From NCBI GenBank assembly GCA_030656015.1, contig JAUSNX010000001.1:248001-312000 (forward strand): a stretch of DNA of 64,000 nt, written 5' to 3'. The notes below the pieces were generated by a model. It made no database searches and was not told where the DNA came from. It worked only from the letters and a program-made list of their open reading frames with translations. Below, one piece after another: positions 27,745 through 37,565 of this stretch. This DNA comes from Methanobacteriaceae archaeon. Lineage in GTDB: Archaea; Methanobacteriota; Methanobacteria; Methanobacteriales; Methanobacteriaceae. The first letter of the stretch is position 1. Each line of letters opens with the position of its first letter. The translations under genes and the position numbers were made by a program.

Positions 27745-27753
27745 TTTATATAA
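27745..27753 (+). promoter_or_regulatory. TATA box of the Roadblock-GTPase genes
   Basis: TTTATATAA in an A/T-rich stretch, about 56 nt before the ATG at 27801, where GGGTGA forms the ribosome site. It gives the Roadblock-GTPase pair a promoter separate from that of the pilin-like genes. Confidence 0.45.
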
Positions 27754-27800
27754 TTATAAACATAAAGATAATAATAGGAATACAAATACTGGGTGAATGC

Positions 27801-28178
27801 ATGAGTAAAACAAAAAAGGAAAAACTGGATGATGTACTTTCAGCTTTCATGCAAGTGGGACAGATTAAAGCATGTGGTATTGTATCTAAAGAAGGGTTGC
27901 TAATTAATTCCAGAGCTCCTCCAGATGTAGATGCTCGTATTTTTTCCGCACTATGTTCTACAATTATGGGTGCGGCAGAAGCAGCTTCCGGTCAAATGAA
28001 TACTGGATCTGTAAATGAAATTTCTGTTAGAACTGAAAAAGGAATTATTATTTTAAAACCAGCAGGAGATAAAGCTATATTCAATGCTTTGACTGAACCA
28101 GACGCCCAATTAGGATTAATTCTTTTTGAGATGGAAAGTCGGGCAAGTCAAGTCGATGAAATCCTTAAGGAGATGTAA
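27801..28178 (+). CDS. Roadblock/LC7 domain protein
   Basis: A 125-residue protein that is a single Roadblock/LC7 domain from residue 5 to the end: [22 protein letters not shown], the exposed [20 protein letters not shown] strand-helix, and the [21 protein letters not shown] sheet. In bacteria and eukaryotes such proteins (MglB, LAMTOR-type) form dimers that regulate small Ras-like GTPases. The next gene starts 2 nt after this stop and contains exactly such a GTPase, so the two proteins very likely interact. Confidence 0.88.
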   Translation: MSKTKKEKLDDVLSAFMQVGQIKACGIVSKEGLLINSRAPPDVDARIFSALCSTIMGAAEAASGQMNTGSVNEISVRTEKGIIILKPAGDKAIFNALTEPDAQLGLILFEMESRASQVDEILKEM

Positions 28179-28180
28179 AC

Positions 28181-29356
28181 ATGAAAAAAACCTACATCCC
28201 CAAGCTTGACGACTTGCTGGGTGGTGGAATTTTAGATGATGCATCTATCATGTTTTGTGCATATCCTGGAGTAGACTGTGAAGCATTCGGTTATCAAATG
28301 CTTAATGGTCGGGTAGAAGAAGGAGATCCTGCATTTATTTTTACAAATGTTTCAGAACCTGAAACAATACAATATGAATTCAATTCCTATGGTTGGGACT
28401 TAGAATCTTTTTTAGAAGAAGAAAAAGTTTTTTTTGTAGATGGTAGTTCCAGTTTTTTAGGTTCACAAAGTGATAGTAAATATTCTATTAATGATTATTC
28501 TGAAGTAGAGAATGTTATTTTAGCTGCTATAGAAGATGTTGCCGGAGGCATAGGAGTTATAAATAATCTTTCTGTACTTATAGATTATTTAAGTAATGGA
28601 AACACGTTAGATTTAATCAAAAAATGGAATGAGAAAGCTAAAGAAACAAAAACAACACTTGTTTATGTTTTTACCGAATGGGACTATGATAAAGATGTGA
28701 TCAATGCAATTAAAGATTCTATGGATTGTGTTGTAGACTTAAAAACAATAGAAGAAAGAGTAATTATCGGACAAGGATTTATGGTTGCTCATTCCTCATG
28801 GTCAAGCCCTGCAGATACTATGGTTCTTTTCTTTATAGTTCAGCCAGGTGGGGTAAAGGTTTATGTTCCTAAAATACTTGTTACGGGACCCTATAACTCC
28901 GGAAAATCCAGTTTTGTCAAGGCCATATCTAAAAAATCTGTTTCTGTTGATAGGCAAGCCATGTCTGCATTTCCGACCACAATTGCTATGGATATTGGAC
29001 ACGTGGATTATAAAGGATTTTTGGCAGATGTATTTGGAACACCTGGTCAAGAGAGATTTGACTTGATATTAGGTGTTTTATCTAAAGAAGCCGTTGGTGC
29101 ATTTATATTAGTTGATTCAACTGCAGAGCAAACCTTTGCACGAGCCAAAGAAATGATTAGGAAGACTCGCTCAGAATCAATCCCCAAAATAATTGTAGCT
29201 AATAAACAGGATTTAGATGGTGCACTTTCACCAGATGAAATTAGAGAAAAAATGAAATTAGATAAAAGTATACCTATAATACCCACAGTAATCTCTGAGA
29301 AGAAAGGAATAGAAGACGCATTGGATGCACTTCTAAAAATTCTTTATGGAGATTAA
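28181..29356 (+). CDS. Fusion of degenerate KaiC-like domain and small Ras/Arf-like GTPase
   Basis: A 391-residue protein of two halves. Residues 1-225 have the KaiC/RecA-like layout ([22 protein letters not shown]), but the P-loop position reads [10 protein letters not shown] (27-36), lacking the GK[ST] needed for ATP binding. Residues 228-391 form a GTPase with G1 GPYNSGKS (236-243), switch-I-like [10 protein letters not shown]3 DVFGTPGQ (283-290), G4 NKQD (341-344) and G5 SEKKG. The ribosome site AAGGAG overlaps the end of the Roadblock gene, so translation is coupled. The likely role is a GTP switch in a polarity or surface-assembly system; the N-terminal half is probably a pseudo-ATPase that docks partners. 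Confidence 0.85.
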   Translation: MKKTYIPKLDDLLGGGILDDASIMFCAYPGVDCEAFGYQMLNGRVEEGDPAFIFTNVSEPETIQYEFNSYGWDLESFLEEEKVFFVDGSSSFLGSQSDSKYSINDYSEVENVILAAIEDVAGGIGVINNLSVLIDYLSNGNTLDLIKKWNEKAKETKTTLVYVFTEWDYDKDVINAIKDSMDCVVDLKTIEERVIIGQGFMVAHSSWSSPADTMVLFFIVQPGGVKVYVPKILVTGPYNSGKSSFVKAISKKSVSVDRQAMSAFPTTIAMDIGHVDYKGFLADVFGTPGQERFDLILGVLSKEAVGAFILVDSTAEQTFARAKEMIRKTRSESIPKIIVANKQDLDGALSPDEIREKMKLDKSIPIIPTVISEKKGIEDALDALLKILYGD

Positions 29357-29414
29357 TCTCAAATTATTCATAATTATTTTAAATTCATTAAATATTCAGT
29401 AAATAGGTGATTAA

Positions 29415-30128
29415 ATGATACCCCGTATTCCATCAGGAATTTCAAGTTTTGACGATATGGTTTCCAGTAATGGTACTGGAGGTATTCCAGAAAATACAGT
29501 CACATTAGTATATGGGCCTCCTAAAGTAGGAAAATCCATATTTTGCTACCAATTCATGTACAACGGACTAAAAGAAAGCGAACCATGCCTCTACATCACC
29601 ACAGACTATGGTATAAAACAACTACAACAAAATACTTTAGATTTTGGATGGGAATTAAGCACATATTTCAATGAAGAAACTTTGTATCTAATTGATGCCA
29701 TATCAAGCGTTTCTGGTAACAAAGTAATAGACACTCCAACTTATGCTTCATCTTCAGTACACAATCCCACAGACATTATGGTTAAATTAGGAGTTGGAAC
29801 CAGATTTATATCAAAAAAATCAGCACGTTTTAGATCAATCCTCGATTCACTCACTACATTAATGGCTTTCAATGACGAAATGTTAATTGTGAGAGTCCTA
29901 ACCGCATATATAATGCGCATTAAAGAATCAGGAGGGACTGCAATTGTGACTTATACTGAAGGATCAGCAGATTCTAAAGTCGAAGCAATGTTAAAATCTA
30001 TAGTAGATAACATAATTCATCTTAATGGAGATGAAATAACAATTGAAGCCATGGTTGGTGTTGGAAAGAAAAAATCTAGTTATACTGTGAATGAAAATGG
30101 TATTTCTATTGGAACCTCTGATAAATAA
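29415..30128 (+). CDS. KaiC/RadA-like single-domain ATPase (copy 1)
   Basis: A 237-residue RecA-superfamily ATPase with one KaiC-like domain. It has IPSGISSFDDMV at the start, Walker A GPPKVGKS (34-41), a Walker-B-like FRSILDSLTT and a C-terminal beta-rich tail. The ribosome site GGTGA precedes the ATG. It is paralogous to the next gene, and the P-loop region is nearly the same at the DNA level although the remainder has diverged. It lies 58 nt after the KaiC-GTPase fusion and lacks the GTPase half. It is probably a partner or regulator in the same system. Confidence 0.85.
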   Translation: MIPRIPSGISSFDDMVSSNGTGGIPENTVTLVYGPPKVGKSIFCYQFMYNGLKESEPCLYITTDYGIKQLQQNTLDFGWELSTYFNEETLYLIDAISSVSGNKVIDTPTYASSSVHNPTDIMVKLGVGTRFISKKSARFRSILDSLTTLMAFNDEMLIVRVLTAYIMRIKESGGTAIVTYTEGSADSKVEAMLKSIVDNIIHLNGDEITIEAMVGVGKKKSSYTVNENGISIGTSDK

Positions 30129-30256
30129 AAATAATATCCAATAAACACAACATTCATTGTAGAGTATGCCTCCAAAAAACAATCATAGTAAAAATTGATT
30201 ATGAACATAACTACTATTAAAATAGTTGATTTGTTTAGATTTAACACGTGGTTATA

Positions 30257-30949
30257 ATGACAAAATACTATCAATCTGGCATTCCAGGTTTCGACGCTTT
30301 AATTGGTGAAGAAGGATTAGAAATCAGCGAAGATTCAGTAGCCCTCATATATGGACCCCCTAAAGTAGGAAAATCCATTTTCTGCTACCAATTCATGTAC
30401 AACGGACTAGAGGAAAGCGAGCCATGCCTCTACATAACAGCTGACTATGGAATTAAACAGCTACAACAAAGAACTATGGATTTTAACTGGTTTCTTCAAT
30501 CACACATTCAAAATCAAAATTTATATATTATAGATCTTATTTCCAAGTTGTCTGGGGCAAAACTGGAAGAATCAGCAACTTATAAAATTTCTTCACTTCA
30601 GAATCCAACCGATATGATGGTTAAAGTAGGGATTGGAACTAGGTTTTTATTTCAAAAATCACCGAAATTTAGATCCATTTTAGATTCTTTAACAACTCAG
30701 TTTGCTTTCAATCCAGAACATTTAGTTTTAAGGGTTTTGAAATCATACATCGAACGAATAAAAGAAGCTAATGGTGTTGCATTAATCACCCACACACAAG
30801 GAACTGTTGATCATCAAACTGAAGAGGTTTTAGGTGATTTAGTAGATTTTACGGTAGGAATGGATGGTAAAAACATATTTATTAGCTCCGAAGATCAGTC
30901 AAGTGAAGCAAAGTATGAGATAAACGATCAAGGCATAAGTATTTTTTAA
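30257..30949 (+). CDS. KaiC/RadA-like single-domain ATPase (copy 2)
   Basis: A 230-residue paralogue of the preceding ATPase. Walker A GPPKVGKS is at residues 33-40, followed by SIFCYQFMYNGLEESEPCLY, the Walker-B-like FRSILDSLTT and LVLRVLKSYIERIKEANG. The in-frame GTG at 30248 is possible, but the ATG at 30257 gives an N-terminus matching the first copy. It is separated from copy 1 by 128 nt and may have its own promoter. The two copies probably form hetero- or homo-hexamers as KaiC-like proteins do, but this cannot be seen from the sequence. Confidence 0.85.
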   Translation: MTKYYQSGIPGFDALIGEEGLEISEDSVALIYGPPKVGKSIFCYQFMYNGLEESEPCLYITADYGIKQLQQRTMDFNWFLQSHIQNQNLYIIDLISKLSGAKLEESATYKISSLQNPTDMMVKVGIGTRFLFQKSPKFRSILDSLTTQFAFNPEHLVLRVLKSYIERIKEANGVALITHTQGTVDHQTEEVLGDLVDFTVGMDGKNIFISSEDQSSEAKYEINDQGISIF

Positions 30950-31114
30950 TTCATAAATTTCGATATGTCCTGAATATTGAATGTAAATTAATATTAATTT
31001 TTAAAAAAATCAGTATATTTATATCAATTAACTTATTACCGGCCGTTAATATTTTCTGAAAATTTTTGGAAAAATAATAATTTACTGTAAAATAAATCAT
31101 ATGGAGAAAAATAG

Positions 31115-32023
31115 ATGATTCTTCAAGTTTTAGGCGTATTCGATGTTCTCAAGAACCAGGGCGAGAAAGAGGAAGAAGAAAGTAGTCTAGAGTATTATCT
31201 TCAACGCCTAGATGAGCTACAAAATGATGAATTTAATGTGCTGATTAATGTAGGCGTCATTTATTTAGAATCAGAAGAATACGAAAATTCCTTGAAATAT
31301 TTTGAAAAAGCATTGCGAATGTCCATAAATCTAAAAGATGACGAATTAGAAGCTTTTGTTTTGGATTCTATTGGAGATGTCTACTTAAATACCCGAAAAA
31401 TAATCAAATCTCTGGAATATTATAATGAATCTCTACGAATTTATGCCTCAAACAACTCTCCATTAGTTGAAGAACTCCAAGAAAAGATAAAAGAAGTAGA
31501 AAAAATTAAAGAAGCTATTGAATTATCTGAACTGGAAAAAATGAAAAGTAAGTCTAGTTCACTTTCTGAAGAAGACGATCATGAAACAGATTTATCAAAC
31601 ATGAGCCCTAAACTGGACGATATAGTTCAACTTGTGGAATCTGCTTCTATTTATGAAACTTACTCCAATGAAAAAGATGCACTTATTCATCTTAGCCAAG
31701 CATTCAGAATATCCAAAGAAATTGGTGATACAAGTGGAGAAGCAGCTCTACTTTTAATAATGGGAAATGAAAATCTAAAACAAAAGAAATATGATGAAGC
31801 AGAAAAATGTTTAGAGAATTCTAAATCAATATTCAAACGTTTAGGTGATGAAAGTGGATTAGCTGGTGCTATGATTATTTTAGGAACCGTTAATTTTATT
31901 CAAGGCAATATTGAGGGAGTTTCTGAAAATTTTAGAAAAGCCGTTGAAAAATTCCAACAATTAGATAATAAAAAGGCGGAATCCGCTGCAATTGATATTT
32001 TAAATACACTATACAATGAGTAG
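31115..32023 (+). CDS. TPR-repeat protein
   Basis: A 302-residue soluble, helical protein with tetratricopeptide repeats: FNVLINVGVIYLESEEYENS (about 40-59), ALRMSINLKDDELEAFVLDS with GDVYLNTRKIIKSLEYYNES, then a charged linker near 140-165. A second set follows from about 200 (GDTSGEAALLLIMGNENLKQ, GDESGLAGAMIILGTVNFIQ). Such proteins act as scaffolds. Last gene of the plus-strand block, 165 nt after the second KaiC-like gene. A link to the Roadblock/GTPase system is inferred from position only. The stop codon lies in a 15-bp tandem duplication (32021-32050). Confidence 0.75.
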   Translation: MILQVLGVFDVLKNQGEKEEEESSLEYYLQRLDELQNDEFNVLINVGVIYLESEEYENSLKYFEKALRMSINLKDDELEAFVLDSIGDVYLNTRKIIKSLEYYNESLRIYASNNSPLVEELQEKIKEVEKIKEAIELSELEKMKSKSSSLSEEDDHETDLSNMSPKLDDIVQLVESASIYETYSNEKDALIHLSQAFRISKEIGDTSGEAALLLIMGNENLKQKKYDEAEKCLENSKSIFKRLGDESGLAGAMIILGTVNFIQGNIEGVSENFRKAVEKFQQLDNKKAESAAIDILNTLYNE

Positions 32024-32294
32024 ATCCTTATTTAGTAGATCCTTATTTTTTGATTAACATCCCATTTTTTCTAATAATTGTTATTAAATCTTTTTTCCAG
32101 AAATGATTTGTTCTCTGGATTTGAAATTTTTTGGATAGTTATATTCTTGCTTATCAATTAAATGTTTAGTTTTTTGGTTTTTCTTAACTTAATTAAGTTA
32201 TAATTTTGTTAATTTTATAATAAAAATAATAAAAACTAATAATATAAAAAATAAGATAATAAATAATAGTTTAATTGGATGCTGAATTAAATTA

Positions 32295-33266
32295 TTAAAA
32301 TGGATCTAGAGGAAGTATGAATGCAAGTAATATGCCTATAGCTCCAAATAATATTCCTATTGACCATACAATTATAACAACTGTTTTTTCTTCCATTGGT
32401 CTTCTTAATATCCAGCGAATTAAAGACTTAAATCCTTGTGGAGGTGCCAATAGCTTTCCATCTTTTCCTACTTTAGTAGGTGCATGTTTCTGTCTTTCGA
32501 CCACCCCGGCACTGTAAAATTTTAAAATACCATCTATAATATTAGGCAATAAAACTATAAGTGCAATTATTTTAACCCTACCAATAAAAGCTACCGAAGC
32601 AATCGACGCACCGATTATTAAAGTTCCCACATCACCTGGGAAAACACGTGATGGATGTTTGTTATATAGTAAAAATGCTAGTAACGCACCTAACATAGCT
32701 ATAGTTATTATGGAAACATCGTATTTTCCCATTATAATACAAGAAGCCGTGAGTGAAGTCATGGCAATGACACCTAATCCAGATTCAACTCCATTTAATC
32801 CAGCCAACATATTAGTTAAATTAGATGCTATGGAAACAGATATGGGCATCATAATAAGATATAGAATTCCAACCTCGGGAGGTGCCACCCAAATCAAAGG
32901 TAATCCTGCTAAAAAAAGCAAAAGAAGTTTTTCTCGGGAAGATAACATTACCAAATCATCCACCATACCAACTATTCCCACCAGAAGAATAACTAACAGA
33001 GTAATGATTAATTCATAATGAAGATCAGGATATGAGTAAATACCAAAAAACATTCCAATTGTAAATCCAAAAAGTATTCCTATTCCACCCATTTCAGCAA
33101 CAATAGGTTTTGAAATCTTGTGTATATCTTTACCTACAACATTAGCATTCTCTAATTTACTAATAAGCCTAGGCATTACTAAATAAGTAGAAGCAAATGC
33201 TAATAATCCGCAAACTCCGGAAATAATTAATATTAATGAATATTCAATTGAAGCATGGAATACCAT
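32295..33266 (-). CDS. MraY/WecA-like phospho-sugar lipid transferase (glycosyltransferase family 4)
   Basis: A 323-residue membrane enzyme with about ten helices, from the ATG at 33266 placed by GGTGA; the longer ATG form at 33281 is unlikely. Family motifs are visible: VAEMGGIGILFG, GMVDDLVMLSSREKLLL (catalytic DD), NLTNMLAGLNGVESGLG, and FPGDVGTL with the metal-binding Asp. It moves a UDP-linked sugar phosphate onto a polyprenyl phosphate carrier. In this lineage the likely roles are pseudomurein precursor or glycan-lipid synthesis, consistent with the MraY-type layout, but the donor sugar is not known. Confidence 0.85.
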   Translation of the reverse strand: MVFHASIEYSLILIISGVCGLLAFASTYLVMPRLISKLENANVVGKDIHKISKPIVAEMGGIGILFGFTIGMFFGIYSYPDLHYELIITLLVILLVGIVGMVDDLVMLSSREKLLLLFLAGLPLIWVAPPEVGILYLIMMPISVSIASNLTNMLAGLNGVESGLGVIAMTSLTASCIIMGKYDVSIITIAMLGALLAFLLYNKHPSRVFPGDVGTLIIGASIASVAFIGRVKIIALIVLLPNIIDGILKFYSAGVVERQKHAPTKVGKDGKLLAPPQGFKSLIRWILRRPMEEKTVVIIVWSIGILFGAIGILLAFILPLDPF

Positions 33267-33290
33267 TCTATCACCATTCATTTAGTAAAA

Positions 33291-33755
33291 TTATTTTTTT
33301 AAAATATAATAAACTGTTCTAAGTGGTATATGGAGCCTTTCTGAAATTTGTTTACGTGGAACTCCATTTTTAGCCATTTCACGGACTTTAATATGTATCC
33401 CTTTAGCATACTTAGATTTTCGACCCTTTTTTAGATGTAAATCTTTATTTAAGTAATAAACAGATTTCAAAGGAATTTTCATCTGCTTAGAAATTTCTTT
33501 AGGAGTCTTACCATCTTTTAGGAGACTTTTAATTTCAAAAACTTTTTTTTCATCATATTTATTTGGCCTACCCCTAGAAGATAAGGGTTCTACCTCAATA
33601 CCCAGCTCTTTAAGAGCATCTAAATATTTAGGAGATGTTCTTTTGTATAAACTAATCGGGCAAGTTATTTTTTTTAAATCAGGATACTTTTCCAGTACTT
33701 CCATTATCTTTCTTGAAGTTAATGGTTGATTTATATGAACTTTCTCCAATGACAT
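33291..33755 (-). CDS. Double helix-turn-helix protein
   Basis: A 154-residue basic protein with two tandem helix-turn-helix units of similar sequence: KTPKEISKQMKIPLKSVYYL (about 93-112) and GVPRKQISERLHIPLRTVYY (about 131-150), each followed by a lysine-rich loop. The N-terminal part (1-75) contains SRGRPNKYDEKKV, a resolvase-like linker. Function is unknown; site-specific DNA binding is probable. It lies 24 nt upstream of the MraY-like gene on the same strand, so both are probably co-transcribed and it may control cell-wall genes (inference). Confidence 0.75.
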   Translation of the reverse strand: MSLEKVHINQPLTSRKIMEVLEKYPDLKKITCPISLYKRTSPKYLDALKELGIEVEPLSSRGRPNKYDEKKVFEIKSLLKDGKTPKEISKQMKIPLKSVYYLNKDLHLKKGRKSKYAKGIHIKVREMAKNGVPRKQISERLHIPLRTVYYILKK

Positions 33756-33921
33756 GAAATCACATGATAAGTAATAATATTAAATTTAAAATTATAAGTA
33801 ATGAGTTTAAATTAAATTAATAAATATTAACTAGATAATTAATTACGAAATTTGAATAAATAATGTAAAACATTGAATTTAATAGGCTATTTGGTTTAAA
33901 ACATGGATTTTAACTAGGAAC

Positions 33922-35502
33922 TCATTTTTTGATCATTTCCATGAATTTTTTGGCTTTTTTAGTTTTGGGTTTACCCATAGTGTTTATATTTTCTTTTTCC
34001 ATTTCAATATCTTTTATATTTACCGAAAATACATCAGCACATGTTTTAATATCTAATTCGGATTTTAAATTGACAATAGCTGCGCCAAAAGCTGAAGGAT
34101 TGGTTTTCATATTCAAGCCTTTCATTTTTTGTTCTATTTCAAATTTCTTCAGTATTGTTTTTTGCATTGATGGAATATAATCAATTTTCTCTTTCATGAA
34201 ATTTTTTAAGATTTCAATAACATCTAAATCAAAATCTTGAAAAACCTTGATTTGATTACGATCAAGATTATATCTTAAATAAGGGAAAGGGCCAGAGTAA
34301 GTTGTTCTACGGTCATACGAAGTTATTAAGTAATATTTTAGTATATCCCATGAAATTAAAGTAATGGGAATTAATGTAAAAATGTTTTTCTGAATTTCTG
34401 TCCTTAACTTGAGGTCTTTTTTTAAATCAGAATTAATTTCCTCATTTTCATTCATCATTCCATGATCTATAAGAAGCCTATTAAATTCCATTTTACGGGC
34501 TTCAGAAACAGTATCATCTGCCTCCCAAAGAACCGGATTAAATGATTCTGCCTTTAAAAATAGATCATCATACAGTTCGACCATTTCTAGATTTAAGTGC
34601 TCATTTAAAATTTCATCAGCAAATTTTTTTAAAAATTTTTCTGAAAAACGAGCATATGCCAAAGATAATGCGGTACGAGTATGTTTATCATTAATAATTG
34701 TGGGTTTCTTGCGCTGAAATTGTAAAAATTCAATACGAACATTTGGACCGTATTTTTTTCGCAACTCAGATTCGTAATTCAAATTATCATCAGCGTCCTG
34801 AGTAACACGCTTCCTAATCCATCTTCCAGACTCCATAACCTTTATAACAAGAGAAACAGTTTTTACAACACCTTTTCTTTCTTGTTTTAAAAATTTCATT
34901 ATTATTTTAAACGATTCTCTTCCCAAAGGAGTTAACTGTGACATTAAAACCATGTAATTTCCAGAAAGGGGAAGCTCCGAAATTATACCTATTCTGGAAC
35001 TATGGTGTTCATTAACTTCCAATTCAAAATCTGGTGAGTTACAGGTACATTTAATAATATTATCCTCTTGATTTAAATCACTAAATTCATGAACTCTGAA
35101 ACTTTTCCCACAAGATATACATTTTAAAGACGCATAATCTTCTAAATGTCCTAAAGCAATTTTATGAGAAGATATAGATGATTTTGCACGATCTAAAACA
35201 TTCTTTTTTGCAGCCGCTTTCATCCTGAAATATTGATTGTGGCGATTAACTTCATAAAGTTCTTCTACCACAACTTCACCTGGAGCACTGGATCCATAAC
35301 GAGCCAAGGACCTATAAGGGGCCTTATAACCTCGAGATTCCATGTTTTCCTTTAAATCCTGTAATTCATCCAGGTTTTCTTTCAGGTACTGGTAAGTTTT
35401 CAGAAATTTCTCTAAAGTTGAAATTTCACTCAGATCAATTTTTTCCCACGCAATGCGGTCTAAAAATTTCTCGGACTTACCAATAAGCACGGTTTCGTTC
35501 AT
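33922..35502 (-). CDS. DUF530 family protein
   Basis: A 526-residue protein of the methanogen-specific DUF530 family, function unknown. An N-terminal helical region precedes a small zinc-ribbon-like part with CISC near 132-135 and CTC near 153-155. The central region ([20 protein letters not shown] and so on) is followed by a helical tail ending in [16 protein letters not shown]. Its start ATG overlaps the metG stop by 4 nt (ATGA), so translation is coupled to methionyl-tRNA synthetase. A tRNA- or translation-linked role would fit this, but none is established. The call is by family resemblance. Confidence 0.82.
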   Translation of the reverse strand: MNETVLIGKSEKFLDRIAWEKIDLSEISTLEKFLKTYQYLKENLDELQDLKENMESRGYKAPYRSLARYGSSAPGEVVVEELYEVNRHNQYFRMKAAAKKNVLDRAKSSISSHKIALGHLEDYASLKCISCGKSFRVHEFSDLNQEDNIIKCTCNSPDFELEVNEHHSSRIGIISELPLSGNYMVLMSQLTPLGRESFKIIMKFLKQERKGVVKTVSLVIKVMESGRWIRKRVTQDADDNLNYESELRKKYGPNVRIEFLQFQRKKPTIINDKHTRTALSLAYARFSEKFLKKFADEILNEHLNLEMVELYDDLFLKAESFNPVLWEADDTVSEARKMEFNRLLIDHGMMNENEEINSDLKKDLKLRTEIQKNIFTLIPITLISWDILKYYLITSYDRRTTYSGPFPYLRYNLDRNQIKVFQDFDLDVIEILKNFMKEKIDYIPSMQKTILKKFEIEQKMKGLNMKTNPSAFGAAIVNLKSELDIKTCADVFSVNIKDIEMEKENINTMGKPKTKKAKKFMEMIKK

Positions 35503-37565
35503 TTTATTCTTTCACCAACGGCTGCATTTTGAGAAGTTAAAAGGCTGGAACTGTCACCAGTAGCCAGTATCATTCCTTCAGACTTAATTCCAAAGAGTTT
35601 TGCTGGTTCTAAATTGACTAATATTACAACTTTATGGTTTAAAATTTCTTCAGGTGAATATTTTTTGGCCACACCAGCAACCACTTGTAATTCTTTATCT
35701 TTAATATCAACTTTAAGTTTTAATAAATTTTTTGAACCTTCCACTGCTTCTGCACTGGTTACTTGACCAATTCTTAAGTCTAATTTAGCAAAATCGTCGA
35801 TGTTGATTATTTGTCCCATTTTATCTGTCTCCACTGTTTTATTTGAATTATCAGAGTTAGTATTAGATTTAACTTTTTCTGAACTTTCAACGTCTTTATT
35901 ATCAGTGCCTAAATTTTTATAAAGATCTTCCTTTTGTTTTTCAATGAAATCATCATCTATCTTAGCAAAAAGAGGTTTAGCTTTATTAATTTCATGTCCA
36001 GAATCTAAAAATATCCCGGCATCATCCCATTTTTCAATATTAACAATTTCTTCATCAATATTTAATATTTGCAGAATTTCTGAAGATTTAGTAGGCATAT
36101 AAGGCCTTAGAAGAATTCCTAATGTTTTCGACATTTGATTACAAAGATAGATACAATTCGCTGCCTTTTCAGGATTGGATTTTACTGTTTTCCAAGGTTC
36201 CTGGTCATTAAAGTATTTATTTCCGGCCTTTGCCATTTTAATAATCCCGACTAAACCTTCTCTAAACTTAAATTGAGATATTAAACCTCCAATTTTCCCC
36301 GGAGCATTTTTAATTAATTCTTCAAATTCCAAATCTTCTTCCACGAACGATTCTGTTTCAGGGATAACATTCTGGAAAAATCGTTTAGTAAACGAAAATG
36401 TACGGTGCAGGAAATTACCTAAAACATCGGCCAGTTCGTCATTTATTCTCCTCTGGAAATCATCCCATGAAAAGTCAGTGTCCTTGTTTAAGGGAGCATT
36501 AATAGTTAAATAATACCTTAAAATATCAGCATCAAAGTCTTTCAAGAAATCAGAGGTCCATATAACCCAATTTTTACTGGTAGACATTTTTTGGCCTTCC
36601 AGTGATAAATATTCGCCAGCAATAATGTTTTTTGGTAAAGTACATTCACGGGCCATTAAAAGTGCTGGCCAGAATATGGAATGATGGTAAATTATGTCTT
36701 TTCCAATGAAATGAACCGCATTTTCATCCCAGTATTCAATCCAATCTTTATTTATCTTTTTAGACCATTGTTTTGCGGATGAGAGATAACCTAAGAATGC
36801 TTCACCCCATACGTAAATAATTTTACCCTCAGCACCTTCTAAAGGAACTGGAACTCCCCATTCCATGTCTCGAGTGAGAATCCAATCTTTCAATCCTTCT
36901 TTTACCCATTGGAGAGCATAATTTTTTACATTTGGAGGTAAATCATTATTATTGGTTATCCAATTCTGAACATCATCCTGAAAATGACTTAATTTAAAAA
37001 AGTAATGTTTTGACTCCCTAATTTCAGGTTTACTGCTGCATATTAAGCACTGCGGTTCCAGAAGTTGAGTAGGCTCCAGGTGCCGACCACATGCTTCACA
37101 GTGATCTCCACGGGCCCCTTCACTCCCACAATCTGGACAAATTCCTTCTACATACCTATCAGGTAAAAACCTAGCACATTCCCCACAATAAGGTTGTTTA
37201 ATTTCTTTTTCGTAAATAAAACCTTTATTATAAAGGTTTAAAAAGAAGTTTTGGGAAAGTTCGTAGTGAAGTGGATCAGTAGTCCTTGAAAAATTATCTA
37301 AAGAAATATTACAAGATAATAAATCTTCCTTGATCATTTCATGGTATCTGGTGGCTATTTCTAAAGGTTTTTTACCTTCTTTTTCAGCTTTTACCGCGAT
37401 GGGAGTACCATGTTCATCAGTAGCACAAACAAAAAGCACATCATGTCCCTTCATTCTGTTAAAACGTGCATAAATATCTGCAGGAATATAAGTCGACCTT
37501 AAATGGCCTAAATGAGTAGGTCCATTAGCATAGGGAAGTGCACTGGTTATAAATATTTTACCCAT
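35499..37565 (-). CDS. metG: Methionyl-tRNA synthetase with C-terminal tRNA-binding domain
   Basis: Charges tRNA-Met. The 688 residues hold the class I core with HLGHL (HIGH motif) near residue 15, two zinc knuckles (CGEC/CPDC and CEAC/CLIC around 125-180), and the KMSTS form of the KMSKS loop near 330. After an acidic linker, residues 580-688 form an EMAP/Arc1p-like OB-fold tRNA-binding domain. The start is the ATG at 37565 behind AGGAGG; the 7-codon-longer ATG form is unlikely. The gene overlaps DUF530 downstream. Confidence 0.96.
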   Translation of the reverse strand: MGKIFITSALPYANGPTHLGHLRSTYIPADIYARFNRMKGHDVLFVCATDEHGTPIAVKAEKEGKKPLEIATRYHEMIKEDLLSCNISLDNFSRTTDPLHYELSQNFFLNLYNKGFIYEKEIKQPYCGECARFLPDRYVEGICPDCGSEGARGDHCEACGRHLEPTQLLEPQCLICSSKPEIRESKHYFFKLSHFQDDVQNWITNNNDLPPNVKNYALQWVKEGLKDWILTRDMEWGVPVPLEGAEGKIIYVWGEAFLGYLSSAKQWSKKINKDWIEYWDENAVHFIGKDIIYHHSIFWPALLMARECTLPKNIIAGEYLSLEGQKMSTSKNWVIWTSDFLKDFDADILRYYLTINAPLNKDTDFSWDDFQRRINDELADVLGNFLHRTFSFTKRFFQNVIPETESFVEEDLEFEELIKNAPGKIGGLISQFKFREGLVGIIKMAKAGNKYFNDQEPWKTVKSNPEKAANCIYLCNQMSKTLGILLRPYMPTKSSEILQILNIDEEIVNIEKWDDAGIFLDSGHEINKAKPLFAKIDDDFIEKQKEDLYKNLGTDNKDVESSEKVKSNTNSDNSNKTVETDKMGQIINIDDFAKLDLRIGQVTSAEAVEGSKNLLKLKVDIKDKELQVVAGVAKKYSPEEILNHKVVILVNLEPAKLFGIKSEGMILATGDSSSLLTSQNAAVGERIK

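Noticed and set aside
32021-32050. Tandem 15-bp duplication containing the TPR gene stop codon (TAGATCCTTATTT twice)
   Set aside because: A two-copy slippage duplication ending in a T-tract. It may act as terminator but gives no sign of a repeat array or mobile element.
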